A DNA stretch of 64,000 bases from contig JAGXAN010000005.1 of assembly GCA_019075865.1 (NCBI GenBank), forward strand, positions 1 through 64,000, given 5' to 3'. The stretch is from Hyphomicrobiales bacterium (lineage in GTDB: Bacteria; Pseudomonadota; Alphaproteobacteria; Rhizobiales; Beijerinckiaceae). The notes beneath the pieces were generated by a model. It was not told the origin of the DNA, ran no database searches, and worked only from the letters and a program-made list of their open reading frames with translations. Position 1 is the first letter of the stretch. Every line of letters begins with the position of its first letter. Both the position numbers and the translations under genes were made by a program. Positions 42,664-50,962 of the stretch are shown here, in pieces.

Positions 42664-43902
42664 ATGGCCCTGACAGACGTTCAAATCCGAGCCGCGCAAC
42701 CTAATGGCAAGCTCAAGAAATTGAGCGATTCCAATGGTTTGCAGCTTTGGCTTGTGCCTTCGGGTAGCAAGCTCTGGCGTTTTGCCTACCGCTTCGGGCA
42801 AAAACAGAAGATTCTGGCACTGGGCGATTATCCAGAAATCGGCTTGGCCAGCGCTAGATCGAAGCGCGATGAAGCCGAAAAGTTGCTAAATGTTGGTATC
42901 GACCCTTCGGCGCAACGCAAAATCGACAGGTTGATCCAACACGATACCAACAGCAACACGTTCGATTTGGTTGCGCGCGAGTTGATGGACAAAAAGCGTC
43001 GCGAGGGCAAAGCCGAATCCACGCTTACCAAGGTTCAATGGTTGCTGTCACTCGCATCGCCCCATATCGGACAGAGGCCAATTGCCGCAATTAGCGTTCA
43101 GGAAGTGATCGCTACGCTTCGCACAGCCGAAAATCGGGGCAGGCTGGAAACGGCGCGGCGGATGCGCTCAACCATAGGTGAAGTGTTTCGGTTTGCCATT
43201 CAGACAGGCCGGGCGCAAAACGATCCAACTAGCGCATTGCGCGGAGCTTTGATTGCACCGACGGTAAAGCATCGATCCGCAATCTTGGACCCCAAGGGCG
43301 TTGGCGCGCTTCTCAGGGCGATAGAAGGCTACGATAGCCCTGATGTGCGGGCAGCCCTGCAATTGTTGCTGATGACCATGACGCGGCCAGGCGAATTGCG
43401 TCTCGCCCAATGGTCCGAATTTGATTTTGTGAACGCCGTTTGGATTATTCCAAGCGGGCGCATGAAAATGCGCCAAGAGCATCGTGTTCCATTGTCACGC
43501 CAAGCGCTGGCATTGTTGCAAGGCTTGAAATCGACCTCAGGCGACGCCAGCCTTTTATTCCCGTCCTATCGCGGCCAAGGCCGACCTATGTCCGAAGCAA
43601 CCATGAATGCAGCCTTGAAGCGTTTGGGCTATAGCTCTGAGCAAGTGCAACCGCACGGCTTCCGCACGATAGCATCAAGCCTTCTCAACGAAAGCAACAA
43701 GTTTTCACCCGACGCAATTGAGCGCGCGCTCAGCCATAAAGATCGAGATACAATTCGCGGCACCTATTCACGCGGAGCATATTGGGATGAACGGGTGCGC
43801 ATGGCGCAATATTGGGCGGATCATATTGATTCGTTGAAGGCTGGTGGCGAGGTCATTTTCCTTGACCGAATCAATCAGAATACAGCCGTCGCACGTCAAT
43901 AG
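42664..43902 (+). CDS. int: Tyrosine recombinase/integrase, P4-like (DUF4102 N-terminus)
   Basis: 412 residues. Catalyses integration and excision of the island at tRNA-Leu. The N-terminal DUF4102 arm-binding domain (ALTDVQIRAAQPNGKLKKLS, LWRFAYRFGQKQKILALGDY) is followed by the core-binding and catalytic domains. The catalytic tetrad is recognisable: Arg in MTMTRPGELRLAQW, His-x-x-Arg in HGFRTIASS, His in ALSHKD and Tyr in RGTYSRGAYWDERVRMAQYW. ATG 42664 is preceded by ATACCAACA repeats. It is the first gene after the tRNA, the usual position. The frame is complete. Confidence 0.93.
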   Translation: MALTDVQIRAAQPNGKLKKLSDSNGLQLWLVPSGSKLWRFAYRFGQKQKILALGDYPEIGLASARSKRDEAEKLLNVGIDPSAQRKIDRLIQHDTNSNTFDLVARELMDKKRREGKAESTLTKVQWLLSLASPHIGQRPIAAISVQEVIATLRTAENRGRLETARRMRSTIGEVFRFAIQTGRAQNDPTSALRGALIAPTVKHRSAILDPKGVGALLRAIEGYDSPDVRAALQLLLMTMTRPGELRLAQWSEFDFVNAVWIIPSGRMKMRQEHRVPLSRQALALLQGLKSTSGDASLLFPSYRGQGRPMSEATMNAALKRLGYSSEQVQPHGFRTIASSLLNESNKFSPDAIERALSHKDRDTIRGTYSRGAYWDERVRMAQYWADHIDSLKAGGEVIFLDRINQNTAVARQ

Positions 43903-44017
43903 AATGCCTCTGCTTGTGAATAAGGAGGAAAAACCCCACTGAAAAACCGTCCGAAGTAGATATATTCTATTCGTCTGTTTGGGTATTCGTCCGAATCCGT
44001 CATAGTAATGGCAATGG

Positions 44018-44071
44018 GTTCGGAAAAGGAAATTCATTCCATCAAGCGGGTAGCATCACCCGTTTCCGAAC
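44018..44071 (+). promoter_or_regulatory. Nested inverted repeats upstream of the excisionase-like gene
   Basis: A perfect 9-bp outer pair GTTCGGAAA/TTTCCGAAC (44018-44026 and 44063-44071) encloses CGGGT/ACCCG (44047-44062), the inner hairpin abutting the right outer arm, 10 bases before ATG 44081. Just upstream, TATTCGTC occurs twice. This could be an operator region or a structured leader controlling the small DNA-binding protein. Confidence 0.45.
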
Positions 44072-44080
44072 ACCGCTCTG

Positions 44081-44386
44081 ATGCGTGAGTTGGTGTACAT
44101 GACGAATAATCCAGAAAAATACTTTGAAATTGAAAAAATGAAAAAAATCGCATTTAGAAAAGGTGCAATAGACCGCAAATTTATCGACGAAACGAGTGGA
44201 AATTCCCAACAATCAGAAACGCCTATCGCCTATCAAGTCGGTCAATTCTGTCACCTTTTGGGAATATCTCGCACCACATTCTATGAACTCCTAAAGTCCG
44301 GCAAAATCAAAGCCATGAAATTGGGCGGGCGAACGCTGATTCCGCGTGCAGAGGCCGAAAGGCTTGCGCGTGGCGAGGTTCGCTGA
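44081..44386 (+). CDS. Excisionase-like helix-turn-helix protein
   Basis: 101 residues. The C-terminal half is an excisionase-family HTH (HTH_17/MerR-like): IAYQVGQFCHLLGISRTTFY, then ELLKSGKIKAMKLGGRTLIP, ending AEAERLARGEVR. Such proteins are recombination directionality factors or regulators in islands of this type. The first ~50 residues are basic and unrelated to the HTH. Start is uncertain: ATG 44081, 44099 or 44138, none with a strong ribosome site. A structured inverted-repeat region precedes it. Confidence 0.7.
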   Translation: MRELVYMTNNPEKYFEIEKMKKIAFRKGAIDRKFIDETSGNSQQSETPIAYQVGQFCHLLGISRTTFYELLKSGKIKAMKLGGRTLIPRAEAERLARGEVR

Positions 44387-44411
44387 GTCTGGCTCAAGCT
44401 GTTGAGGCCAC

Positions 44412-44894
44412 ATGTCCAAATCACCATCTTGGGATAAGCCGCATGGGCGTATTTATGCGACTTGGATGCAACTTCCAGCGTGGCGAGAAATGTCATGTTT
44501 TTCGCGGGCGCTGCTTGTCGAACTTGTCACCAAATACCGCCCAACGACTGAAAACTTGTTTGCGTTATCAGATAGGCAAGTTGCCGATATGCTCAATTGT
44601 TCACGTCCTACAGCCGCAAAAACGCTTACTGAACTAGAAGATCGCGGCTGGATTGAAGTTGAGCGGGTTGGCAAAATGACAGGGGAGCGGGCCAAGCGCT
44701 CCAGCGCGTACAGCCTCACAACGCACGCTCGGATTATTGGCGAAAGCCCTCTCAAGACCTTTGAAAGATGGCGACCTTATAAACCAACGGCCAAAAATGT
44801 GACCAACAACGGCCAATATTTGAGCCAACAACGGCCAAAAATCGAGCCATTTCACGATCCTGAAATTCCACAAAAATCTCCAATAAACCATTGA
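44412..44894 (+). CDS. Winged-helix DNA-binding protein of the island
   Basis: 160 residues. Residues ~25-95 (FSRALLVELVTKYRPTTENL, LSDRQVADMLNCSRPTAAKT, LTELEDRGWIEVERVGKMTG) form a winged-helix of the replication-initiator or regulator type seen on alphaproteobacterial islands. The C-terminal region is low-complexity (KPTAKNVTNNGQYLSQQRPK). The stop at 44892-44894 may be premature: the same frame remains open for 55 codons, to TGA 45060-45062, with protein-like sequence (DKRIKRPAKHFNQIEAWRAA). ATG 44412 overlaps the excisionase tail region by position only; no strong ribosome site. Confidence 0.65.
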   Translation: MSKSPSWDKPHGRIYATWMQLPAWREMSCFSRALLVELVTKYRPTTENLFALSDRQVADMLNCSRPTAAKTLTELEDRGWIEVERVGKMTGERAKRSSAYSLTTHARIIGESPLKTFERWRPYKPTAKNVTNNGQYLSQQRPKIEPFHDPEIPQKSPINH

Positions 44895-45069
44895 AACAAA
44901 AGCATAACATCGATTGCCAAGCCAAATAGCGAAAAGCCCGACACTGACATAGTAATAGGACTGACTGACAAGCGCATTAAACGCCCCGCTAAGCACTTCA
45001 ACCAGATAGAGGCATGGCGGGCAGCGCGGGCGGGCGGAACGGCAATCACAGAAAGCCAATGAGGTTCAA

Positions 45070-45666
45070 ATGTCGAAAGCAGTTATCGAGCATGGCCTTC
45101 GCCTGAGCATTCATCGTTTGGTGACGGCTGGAGCAAACAACAAAGGCTGTCATGTGTTGCCTTCGCAATGGGCGAGCGCTTGGCAATGGACGCGGGACGG
45201 GAAGCCTTATTTTGCAGCGCGATATTCAATCGAGCAAATAAGCCAGAGCTTCGCCACGTTGACGCTATCCTACAAGCTCGACAATGAACCCATAGACTAT
45301 TCCATGCGGCTCACGGCGCTTCCCTGTCGGTTTGGCGGGCAGCGCTGGTTTGCGCTCTGCCCGCGCACTGGCCGCATGGTGAGCAAGATATATTTGCCAA
45401 TCGGGGCAAAGCGCTTTTTGTCCCGCCATGCGTATCGGCTGGCGTACCGTTCGCAACGTGACGCGGCGGGATTTAGTCGCGCCTGCAATCAAAGGGACCG
45501 GATTGCGTCGGCAAAGCTCAAAAGCGACGATCTTGCCTTTCCGTTAAAGCCAAAATGGATGCGCTGGAAAACCTTTGACCGATATATGGCCAGGCACATG
45601 GCCTTGAACCAAGCCATGGATGCCGCAACCATCCAGCGCTTTGGCTTATCCAATTTTATCATGTGA
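45070..45666 (+). CDS. Uncharacterised island protein
   Basis: 198 residues, basic, without signal peptide or membrane segment. The central part, RFGGQRWFALCPRTGRMVSK and IYLPIGAKRFLSRHAYRLAY, with SQRDAAGFSRACNQ, recurs in hypothetical proteins of proteobacterial islands; it has a Cys and a possible small zinc-ribbon-like arrangement but too few cysteines to be sure. ATG 45070 has GAGG upstream. It stands between the winged-helix gene and the restriction-modification gene on the same strand. I cannot assign a function. Confidence 0.7.
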   Translation: MSKAVIEHGLRLSIHRLVTAGANNKGCHVLPSQWASAWQWTRDGKPYFAARYSIEQISQSFATLTLSYKLDNEPIDYSMRLTALPCRFGGQRWFALCPRTGRMVSKIYLPIGAKRFLSRHAYRLAYRSQRDAAGFSRACNQRDRIASAKLKSDDLAFPLKPKWMRWKTFDRYMARHMALNQAMDAATIQRFGLSNFIM

Positions 45667-45808
45667 GGTTAGCCAAGGAATTTCGGTTCGATTTTGGATG
45701 CGGCACCGCATTATTCGCCGTGTGTCGGTCAATTGCGCTTAAGTGCTTGCCCTCAGGCTTGCAATCCTTAATCATGCAAAAGATTGCAATCCCGAAAGCC
45801 TCAAAATC

Positions 45809-48598
45809 ATGCGTTTAAGCTGGAATGAAATTCGCGCCCGCGCTGCCAAATTCTCAGAGGAATGGGCAGGTGCAACTTATGAAAAAGGCGAAACGCAAAG
45901 CTTCTACAATGAATTTTTTGAAGTGTTCGGAATGCAACGCCGCAAGGTGGCCAGCTTTGAAGAGCCTGTTAAAAAGCTTGGCAACAGGCAGGGCTTCATT
46001 GACCTGTTCTGGAAAGGCACCTTGCTTGTTGAGCACAAGAGCGCCGGGCGGTCTCTAACCAAAGCCAAGACACAAGCCTTCGACTATTTTCCGGGACTAA
46101 AAGAGGCAGAACTTCCGCGTTATATACTGCTTTCAGACTTTCAGACTTTTGAATTGCACGACTTGGACGAAGGAACCCGAGTCCATTTTGCCCTTGCGCA
46201 GCTTCACCAAAATATTGAGCATTTCGCCTTTATCCTTGGCGTTCAAAAGCGCACCTTCAAAGATCAAGACCCCGTAAATGTTGAAGCTTCCGCCCTCATG
46301 GGCCGCTTGCATGATGCGCTGAAGGCCTCTGGTTATGTTGGGGACGATCTGGAGCGGTTGCTAGTCCGGTTGGTATTCTGCCTGTTTGCCGACGATACGG
46401 GCATTTTTGAACGCGATTCATTTCTTGATCTGATAACCACTCGGACCGCCATTGACGGAAGCGATATCGGCCAATGGCTAGCAAAACTATTTGAAGTCCT
46501 GAACACGCCTAAGGACAAGCGCCAAAAAACGCTCGACGAAGACCTAGCCAAGTTTGAATATATCAATGGCGACCTATTCAAGGAACGCTTGCCCATCGCG
46601 GACTTCGACACCGCCATGCGCGCGCTGCTTCTGGAGGCTTGCGAATTCTCATGGGACGCCATTTCACCCGCTATCTTTGGATCGTTGTTTCAATCGGTTA
46701 TGAACGCCAAAGAACGCCGCGCATCGGGCGCGCATTACACCACTGAAAAGAACATTCTCAAGGTTATTCAACCGCTGTTTCTGGACGATCTGAAGGACGA
46801 ATTTGAAGCCGCTAAGGCCAAACGCGGCAATGCCAAAGCGTCCGCATTGCGTGCCTTTCAAGACAAGTTGGCGAGCCTCAACTTTTTCGATCCAGCTTGC
46901 GGATGCGGCAATTTTCTTATCATCACCTATCGCGAGCTAAGAGCGCTAGAAATCGAATTATTGCGTCAATTGCACCCTACTGGCCAGCGCAATTTGGACG
47001 TTGCCAGCCTATCCAAGGTAGACGTGAACCAATTCTACGGAATTGAAATTGGTGAATTTCCGGCCCGCATTGCAGAGATAGCTTTGTGGATGATGGATCA
47101 TATCATGAACAATCGCCTCAGCCTTGAATTTGGCGAAGCCTTCGCCCGCATTCCGCTAAAGAAATCGCCGCATATCCACCATGCCGACGCGCTGGAGCTG
47201 GACTGGAAAACGGTTTTGCCCCCAAGCGAATGCTCGTTCATTCTTGGCAATCCGCCGTTTATCGGCGCGAAATATCAGGACGAAAAGCAGCGCAAGTGGG
47301 TTCGGGATATAGCAAAGCTTGGCGGATCAGGCGGCACGCTGGATTTTGTCTGCGCATGGTTTTTGAAGGCGGGCGAATATCTCAGGGCGGCCAAGGCCCG
47401 CATCGGCTTTGTCGCGACAAATTCAATCACACAAGGCGAACAGGTGGCGCAACTCTGGCCGTTGCTGTTTGACCGTTACCATTTGGAAATTGCCTTTGCG
47501 CATCGAACCTTTGCATGGGGTTCGGATGCACGCGGCAAAGCACATGTGCATGTCGTGATTATCGGCCTTGTCAACCGCAACGATGAACCAAAGGAAAAGC
47601 GACTGTTTTCCTATGACGATATCAATGGCGAGGCTGTGGAAAGCATTCACGCGGCACTGTCGCCCTATTTGTTTGACGCCGGAACGGTGGCGGACAAGCA
47701 TTTGGTTGTCACGGAAACTTCACGGGCAGTAAATCACGCTCCAAAGCTAAAATATGGTTCGCAACCAATTGATGGAGGCTACCTAATTTTTTCTAGTGAA
47801 GAAATTAAAGAATTTTTAGATGACGAACCTACAGCAAAAAAGTTCTTTCGTCCTTTTATTGGTTCGTATGAATATATAAATGGAATTAGCCGTTCAGTTT
47901 TATATCTTGATGGAGCATCTCCGGCAAGTATTAAAAACAATCCGAATGTTACCAAACGACTTCGATTGGTTGCAGAATTTAGGAGAAATAGCAGACGTGC
48001 GGTAACCAGAGAACTTGCAAATTTTCCAACAAAATTCGCTTTTTCAACGATTCCAATTTTACCGTTCTTATGCGTCCCTGAAGTCAGTTCCGAACGCCGT
48101 GATTATGTCCCTATCGGATGGCTGAACCCGCCAACGATTCCCAGCAATCTCGTTCGCGTGCTGGAAAACGCCGATCTTTGGCATTTTGGAATACTCACTT
48201 CCCGAATGCACATGGCTTGGCTGCGCAACATCGGGGGCAAACTGAAAAGTGATTTTCGTTATTCCATCGGCATTGTCTATAATACCTTCCCTTGGCCAAA
48301 TGCTTCCGAAGCCGCCAAGGCCAAAATCCACATTCTTGCGCAGTCCGTTCTGGACGCCAGAGCCGCACACGAAGGCGCAACGCTAGCAGACCTCTATGAT
48401 CCCGATGTTATGCCTCCAGACCTTCGCAAAGCCCACCATGCCCTTGATGCGGCGGTTGACAAACTTTACCACCCCGCCCCATTCAATTCGGACCGTGAGC
48501 GCGTCGAGCATCTGTTCGGCCTTTACGAAAAACTGGTTGCCCCACTTACCGCAATAGCCGACACAAAACCAAAGCGAGCGAAAGCCAAGGCGAATTAA
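45809..48598 (+). CDS. Type IIL (MmeI-like) fused restriction endonuclease and DNA methyltransferase
   Basis: 929 residues, close to MmeI (about 920). A single chain both methylates adenine on one strand and cuts unmodified DNA at a fixed distance. Order: PD-ExK nuclease (IDLFWKGTLLVEHKSAG: D65, E75, K77), a helical spacer, the methyltransferase with SAM motif FFDPACGCGNF (near 358-368), IEIGEFPARIAEIALWMMDH and catalytic NPPF (481-484), a target-recognition domain from ~650, and a C-terminal helical tail. ATG 45809 gives MRLSWNEIRARA, matching the MmeI start; an ATG at 45743 adds unrelated residues. Residues ~650-755 have AT-rich codons unlike the rest. Confidence 0.93.
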   Translation: MRLSWNEIRARAAKFSEEWAGATYEKGETQSFYNEFFEVFGMQRRKVASFEEPVKKLGNRQGFIDLFWKGTLLVEHKSAGRSLTKAKTQAFDYFPGLKEAELPRYILLSDFQTFELHDLDEGTRVHFALAQLHQNIEHFAFILGVQKRTFKDQDPVNVEASALMGRLHDALKASGYVGDDLERLLVRLVFCLFADDTGIFERDSFLDLITTRTAIDGSDIGQWLAKLFEVLNTPKDKRQKTLDEDLAKFEYINGDLFKERLPIADFDTAMRALLLEACEFSWDAISPAIFGSLFQSVMNAKERRASGAHYTTEKNILKVIQPLFLDDLKDEFEAAKAKRGNAKASALRAFQDKLASLNFFDPACGCGNFLIITYRELRALEIELLRQLHPTGQRNLDVASLSKVDVNQFYGIEIGEFPARIAEIALWMMDHIMNNRLSLEFGEAFARIPLKKSPHIHHADALELDWKTVLPPSECSFILGNPPFIGAKYQDEKQRKWVRDIAKLGGSGGTLDFVCAWFLKAGEYLRAAKARIGFVATNSITQGEQVAQLWPLLFDRYHLEIAFAHRTFAWGSDARGKAHVHVVIIGLVNRNDEPKEKRLFSYDDINGEAVESIHAALSPYLFDAGTVADKHLVVTETSRAVNHAPKLKYGSQPIDGGYLIFSSEEIKEFLDDEPTAKKFFRPFIGSYEYINGISRSVLYLDGASPASIKNNPNVTKRLRLVAEFRRNSRRAVTRELANFPTKFAFSTIPILPFLCVPEVSSERRDYVPIGWLNPPTIPSNLVRVLENADLWHFGILTSRMHMAWLRNIGGKLKSDFRYSIGIVYNTFPWPNASEAAKAKIHILAQSVLDARAAHEGATLADLYDPDVMPPDLRKAHHALDAAVDKLYHPAPFNSDRERVEHLFGLYEKLVAPLTAIADTKPKRAKAKAN
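47755..48075 (+). other. AT-rich segment of the target-recognition domain
   Basis: Within the MmeI-like gene the sequence changes sharply from GC-biased codons to runs such as AATTTTTTCTAGTGAAGAA and AAAATTCGCTTTTTC, then returns at CGTCCCTGAAGTC. It encodes FRPFIGSYEYINGISRSVLY and the flanking target-recognition residues that set DNA specificity in MmeI. The boundary is eye-estimated. Composition shift is seen; recombination as the cause is inference. Confidence 0.6.
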
Positions 48599-48733
48599 GC
48601 CGGTCCCAAAACCGAATTGCCCAAACTCTTGACCAGTGGCGCAAAGGCCTAGACCAAAGCATTTGTCGGCACGTTGCTGGCAGCGAAAAACAGGCACTCC
48701 AGCGACGCCCAAAAACAGGCCAGCAAAAAAAAT

Positions 48734-48754
48734 TGTTGGTACATTTGTTGGTAT
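48734..48754 (+). promoter_or_regulatory. Right copy of the 21-base repeat near the island end, probable integrase arm site
   Basis: Exact copy of 42612-42632 located 53 bases inside attR. Together with the left copy it brackets the island in the same orientation. Confidence 0.55.
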
Positions 48755-48807
48755 ATTTTGAATTGTAAAAAATAAATATAAACAATAACAATAGCTTGTT
48801 TGCCAAA

Positions 48808-48843
48808 TTCGATTCCGGCCAGGGCACCAAATCATTATTTTTC
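48808..48843 (+). repeat. attR: right attachment site of the island
   Basis: 36-base copy of the tRNA-Leu 3' end and flank (left copy 42457-42493), with one G missing in the run GGGG and one C-to-T change. The deletion falls in the acceptor part, so this copy would not fold as a full tRNA end. Confidence 0.8.
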
Positions 48844-49031
48844 GCGCCAAAATTTATGCGATTCTGCCAAGGCTTGGCAGATGCTGGCGTTGGCGGCCTG
48901 ATAGGCTGGGCCCAATTCATCGGCCTAGAAACACGAAGCGATGCTTCTGGCCGCATTGTGTTTGCGCCTGAAATTTCCTAATATGTGCCGACGGGCGTGC
49001 AGCGCGCGCGTCATTATTTGGAGGATGTATT

Positions 49032-49244
49032 ATGGGTATTGGCAAATTGCTGGGTGAAGTTGTGGGCGCAGTTGCCGCCGAAAAGGCCGTCGAGGCCGTG
49101 AACCCGGATGCTGGCTTTCTCGCCAAAACCGTCGCAGCGGTAGCCGGCTTTGAGGGCGTCAAGAAAGTGACCGAGAAGCTTCAGGAAAATTCAGACGAAA
49201 AAGCCGACGACAGCGCCGACGCCGCGACTGATTCCAACAGCTGA
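49032..49244 (+). CDS. Small acidic protein of unknown function
   Basis: 70 residues, MGIGKLLGEVVGAVAAEKAV followed by GFLAKTVAAVAGFEGVKKVT and a highly acidic Ser/Asp-rich tail. GGAGG stands 9 bases before ATG 49032. The two Ala/Gly/Val-rich stretches could be amphipathic or short membrane-associating helices. Not recognised; no function assigned. It is the first gene outside the island. Confidence 0.6.
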   Translation: MGIGKLLGEVVGAVAAEKAVEAVNPDAGFLAKTVAAVAGFEGVKKVTEKLQENSDEKADDSADAATDSNS

Positions 49245-49268
49245 ACTAAGGCGTCTTACATGCCCGGA

Positions 49269-49293
49269 TGAGCCGTCCCGCAAGGATGGCTCA
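49269..49293. terminator. Hairpin between the small protein gene and glpK
   Basis: TGAGCCGTCC/GGATGGCTCA, 10 bp with one G-T wobble and a 5-nt loop, lies between two converging genes. No T-run follows, so it may be a bidirectional terminator or just a stable hairpin. Confidence 0.4.
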
Positions 49294-49319
49294 TGACGGC
49301 CGCCCGTGACGCATCTCGC

Positions 49320-50807
49320 TCAAAATTGTAGCGTCAGGGCCACGGCTTTTTTCCACGCCGCGTATTTTTGTTGACGCGCCTGCGCGCCCATGACCGGCAC
49401 GAAACGCTGCGCCAGCGCCCAATTATCCGCAAAGCCCTGCGCGTCGGGGTAAAGCCCGGCCTTCATGCCCGCCAGCCAGGCCGCACCCAACACGGTGGTC
49501 TCCGACACTTTGGGCCGATCCACCGCCGCGCCGATAATGTCCGCCAGAAACTGCATGGTCCAGTCGGATGCGCTCATGCCGCCATCCACCCGCAGCACAT
49601 TGCCCCCGCCCGCCCGCGCCCAGTCAGCATTCATCGCTTCCAGTAAATCGCGGGTCTGAAAGCCGACGCTTTCCAGCGCCGCCCGCGCCATTTCCGCCGG
49701 CCCTGAATTGCGGTTGAGGCCAAATACCGCGCCCCGGCAATCCGGGTTCCAGTAGGGCGCACCAAGGCCGGTAAAGGCGGGCACCAGAACCACCGATTGC
49801 GTGGGGTCTGCCGCCTGCGCCAAGGCTTGGGTTTCGGGTGCCGCACCAATGATCTTGAGCCCGTCGCGCAGCCATTGCACAACGGCCCCCGCCATGAAGA
49901 TCGAGCCTTCAAGCGCATAGGTTGGCTTGCCATCGAGTTGATAGGCAATGGTGGTCAACAGCCGGTGATTGGAGACCACCGGAGTGTCGCCGGTGTTGAG
50001 CAGGGCGAAGCAGCCCGTACCATAGGTCGATTTCATCATGCCCGGGGCAAAACAGGCCTGCCCGATGGTCGCGGCCTGCTGGTCACCGGCCACCCCCAAA
50101 ATCCTGATTTCCTGCCCAAACCATTGCGCTTGCGTGCGCCCGAAATCGGCGGCGCAATCCTGGACTTGCGGCAGCATCTGCATGGGAATGTCGAGGAGGT
50201 TGCACATGGCCTCACTCCACGCGCCCTTGTGGATGTCATACAGCAAGGTGCGGGCGGCATTGGTGGCATCGGTCGCATGCACCGCTCCACCGGTCAATTT
50301 CCAGATCAGATAGGTATCCACCGTGCCAAACAGCAATTCGCCACGTGCCGCCCGCGCGCGCGCACCCGCGACATGGGTCAGCAGCCAATGCAGCTTGGTG
50401 CCGGAGAAATAGGGGTCAAGCAGCAGTCCGGTGGTGCTGCGCACCAACGCCTCGTGCCCGGCATCACGCAATTGCCGACAATATTCGGCCGTGCGCCGGT
50501 CTTGCCAGACAATGGCATTGTAAATGGGCTCGCCGCTCACCCGGTCCCAAACCAAAGTGGTTTCACGCTGGTTGGTAATACCAATGCCGGCAATCGACGC
50601 CGCGATAACGCCCGCCTGCGCCAACGCGTTCCGGCAAGTTGCGAGCGTGCTGGTCCACAGATCGTTCGGGTCATGCTCCACCCACCCCGATTCAGGATAA
50701 TGCTGCGCAAATTCCTGCTGGGCTCGGGCGACAATGGACATGTGCGCATCAAACAAAAACGCGCGCGTGGAGGTCGTGCCTTGGTCAATGGCGAGAATAT
50801 GGGTCAC
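49320..50807 (-). CDS. glpK: Glycerol kinase
   Basis: 495 residues. Phosphorylates glycerol to sn-glycerol-3-phosphate, trapping it in the cell. FGGY-family motifs: [17 protein letters not shown] at the N-terminus, [21 protein letters not shown], and [21 protein letters not shown] in domain [16 protein letters not shown] and [10 protein letters not shown], then VFGLNRNSG and [20 protein letters not shown] in domain II. The start is GTG 50807 with AGGGGA upstream. Length matches the family. No glycerol transporter or glpD neighbour is present, and it is monocistronic in this window. Confidence 0.95.
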   Translation of the reverse strand: MTHILAIDQGTTSTRAFLFDAHMSIVARAQQEFAQHYPESGWVEHDPNDLWTSTLATCRNALAQAGVIAASIAGIGITNQRETTLVWDRVSGEPIYNAIVWQDRRTAEYCRQLRDAGHEALVRSTTGLLLDPYFSGTKLHWLLTHVAGARARAARGELLFGTVDTYLIWKLTGGAVHATDATNAARTLLYDIHKGAWSEAMCNLLDIPMQMLPQVQDCAADFGRTQAQWFGQEIRILGVAGDQQAATIGQACFAPGMMKSTYGTGCFALLNTGDTPVVSNHRLLTTIAYQLDGKPTYALEGSIFMAGAVVQWLRDGLKIIGAAPETQALAQAADPTQSVVLVPAFTGLGAPYWNPDCRGAVFGLNRNSGPAEMARAALESVGFQTRDLLEAMNADWARAGGGNVLRVDGGMSASDWTMQFLADIIGAAVDRPKVSETTVLGAAWLAGMKAGLYPDAQGFADNWALAQRFVPVMGAQARQQKYAAWKKAVALTLQF

Positions 50808-50962
50808 GCCATTCCCCTGCCGCCAGCATCACCTTCAAAAACATGCGGCCCATTCGCGGGCCCTGTTGGGGTTTTGATTGCCAAGCGTCATTCCTCCGTC
50901 CAGTTGAAAAGGAACAACAAATCAGCGGGATCTGTCAATCTGGATTTTGGTGGGCGTGACGG

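Larger units (their letters stand above)
42494..48843 (+). mobile_element. tRNA-Leu integrated island with an MmeI-type restriction-modification gene
   Basis: About 6.35 kb between duplicated tRNA-Leu 3' ends. Contents in order: P4-type integrase, excisionase-like protein, winged-helix protein, unknown protein and a single-chain restriction-modification enzyme. GC content falls visibly relative to flanking genes. The tRNA copy and right repeat bound it, and a 21-base sequence is repeated exactly at 42612-42632 and 48734-48754 near the two ends. Gene order and repeats show an integrative element; its ability to move today is inference. No replication or conjugation gene is visible. Confidence 0.85.
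48599..49031. other. Right end of the island and flanking region, no gene recognised
   Basis: 433 bases contain the right 21-base repeat, attR, and a 17-base palindrome CTGCCAAG-G-CTTGGCAG at 48864-48880. A 61-codon frame (48796-48981) crosses attR and is not convincing. The region after attR is presumably the original chromosome downstream of tRNA-Leu. Confidence 0.6.

Noticed and set aside
45809-48598. Could the methyltransferase gene be PglX (BREX) or a DISARM component
   Set aside because: Length, N-terminal PD-ExK and the MmeI-like order of domains fit type IIL; no BREX or DISARM partner genes are present in the island.
48796-48981. 61-codon frame across the right attachment site
   Set aside because: Spans the island junction, so it cannot be an ancestral gene, and shows no recognisable protein.
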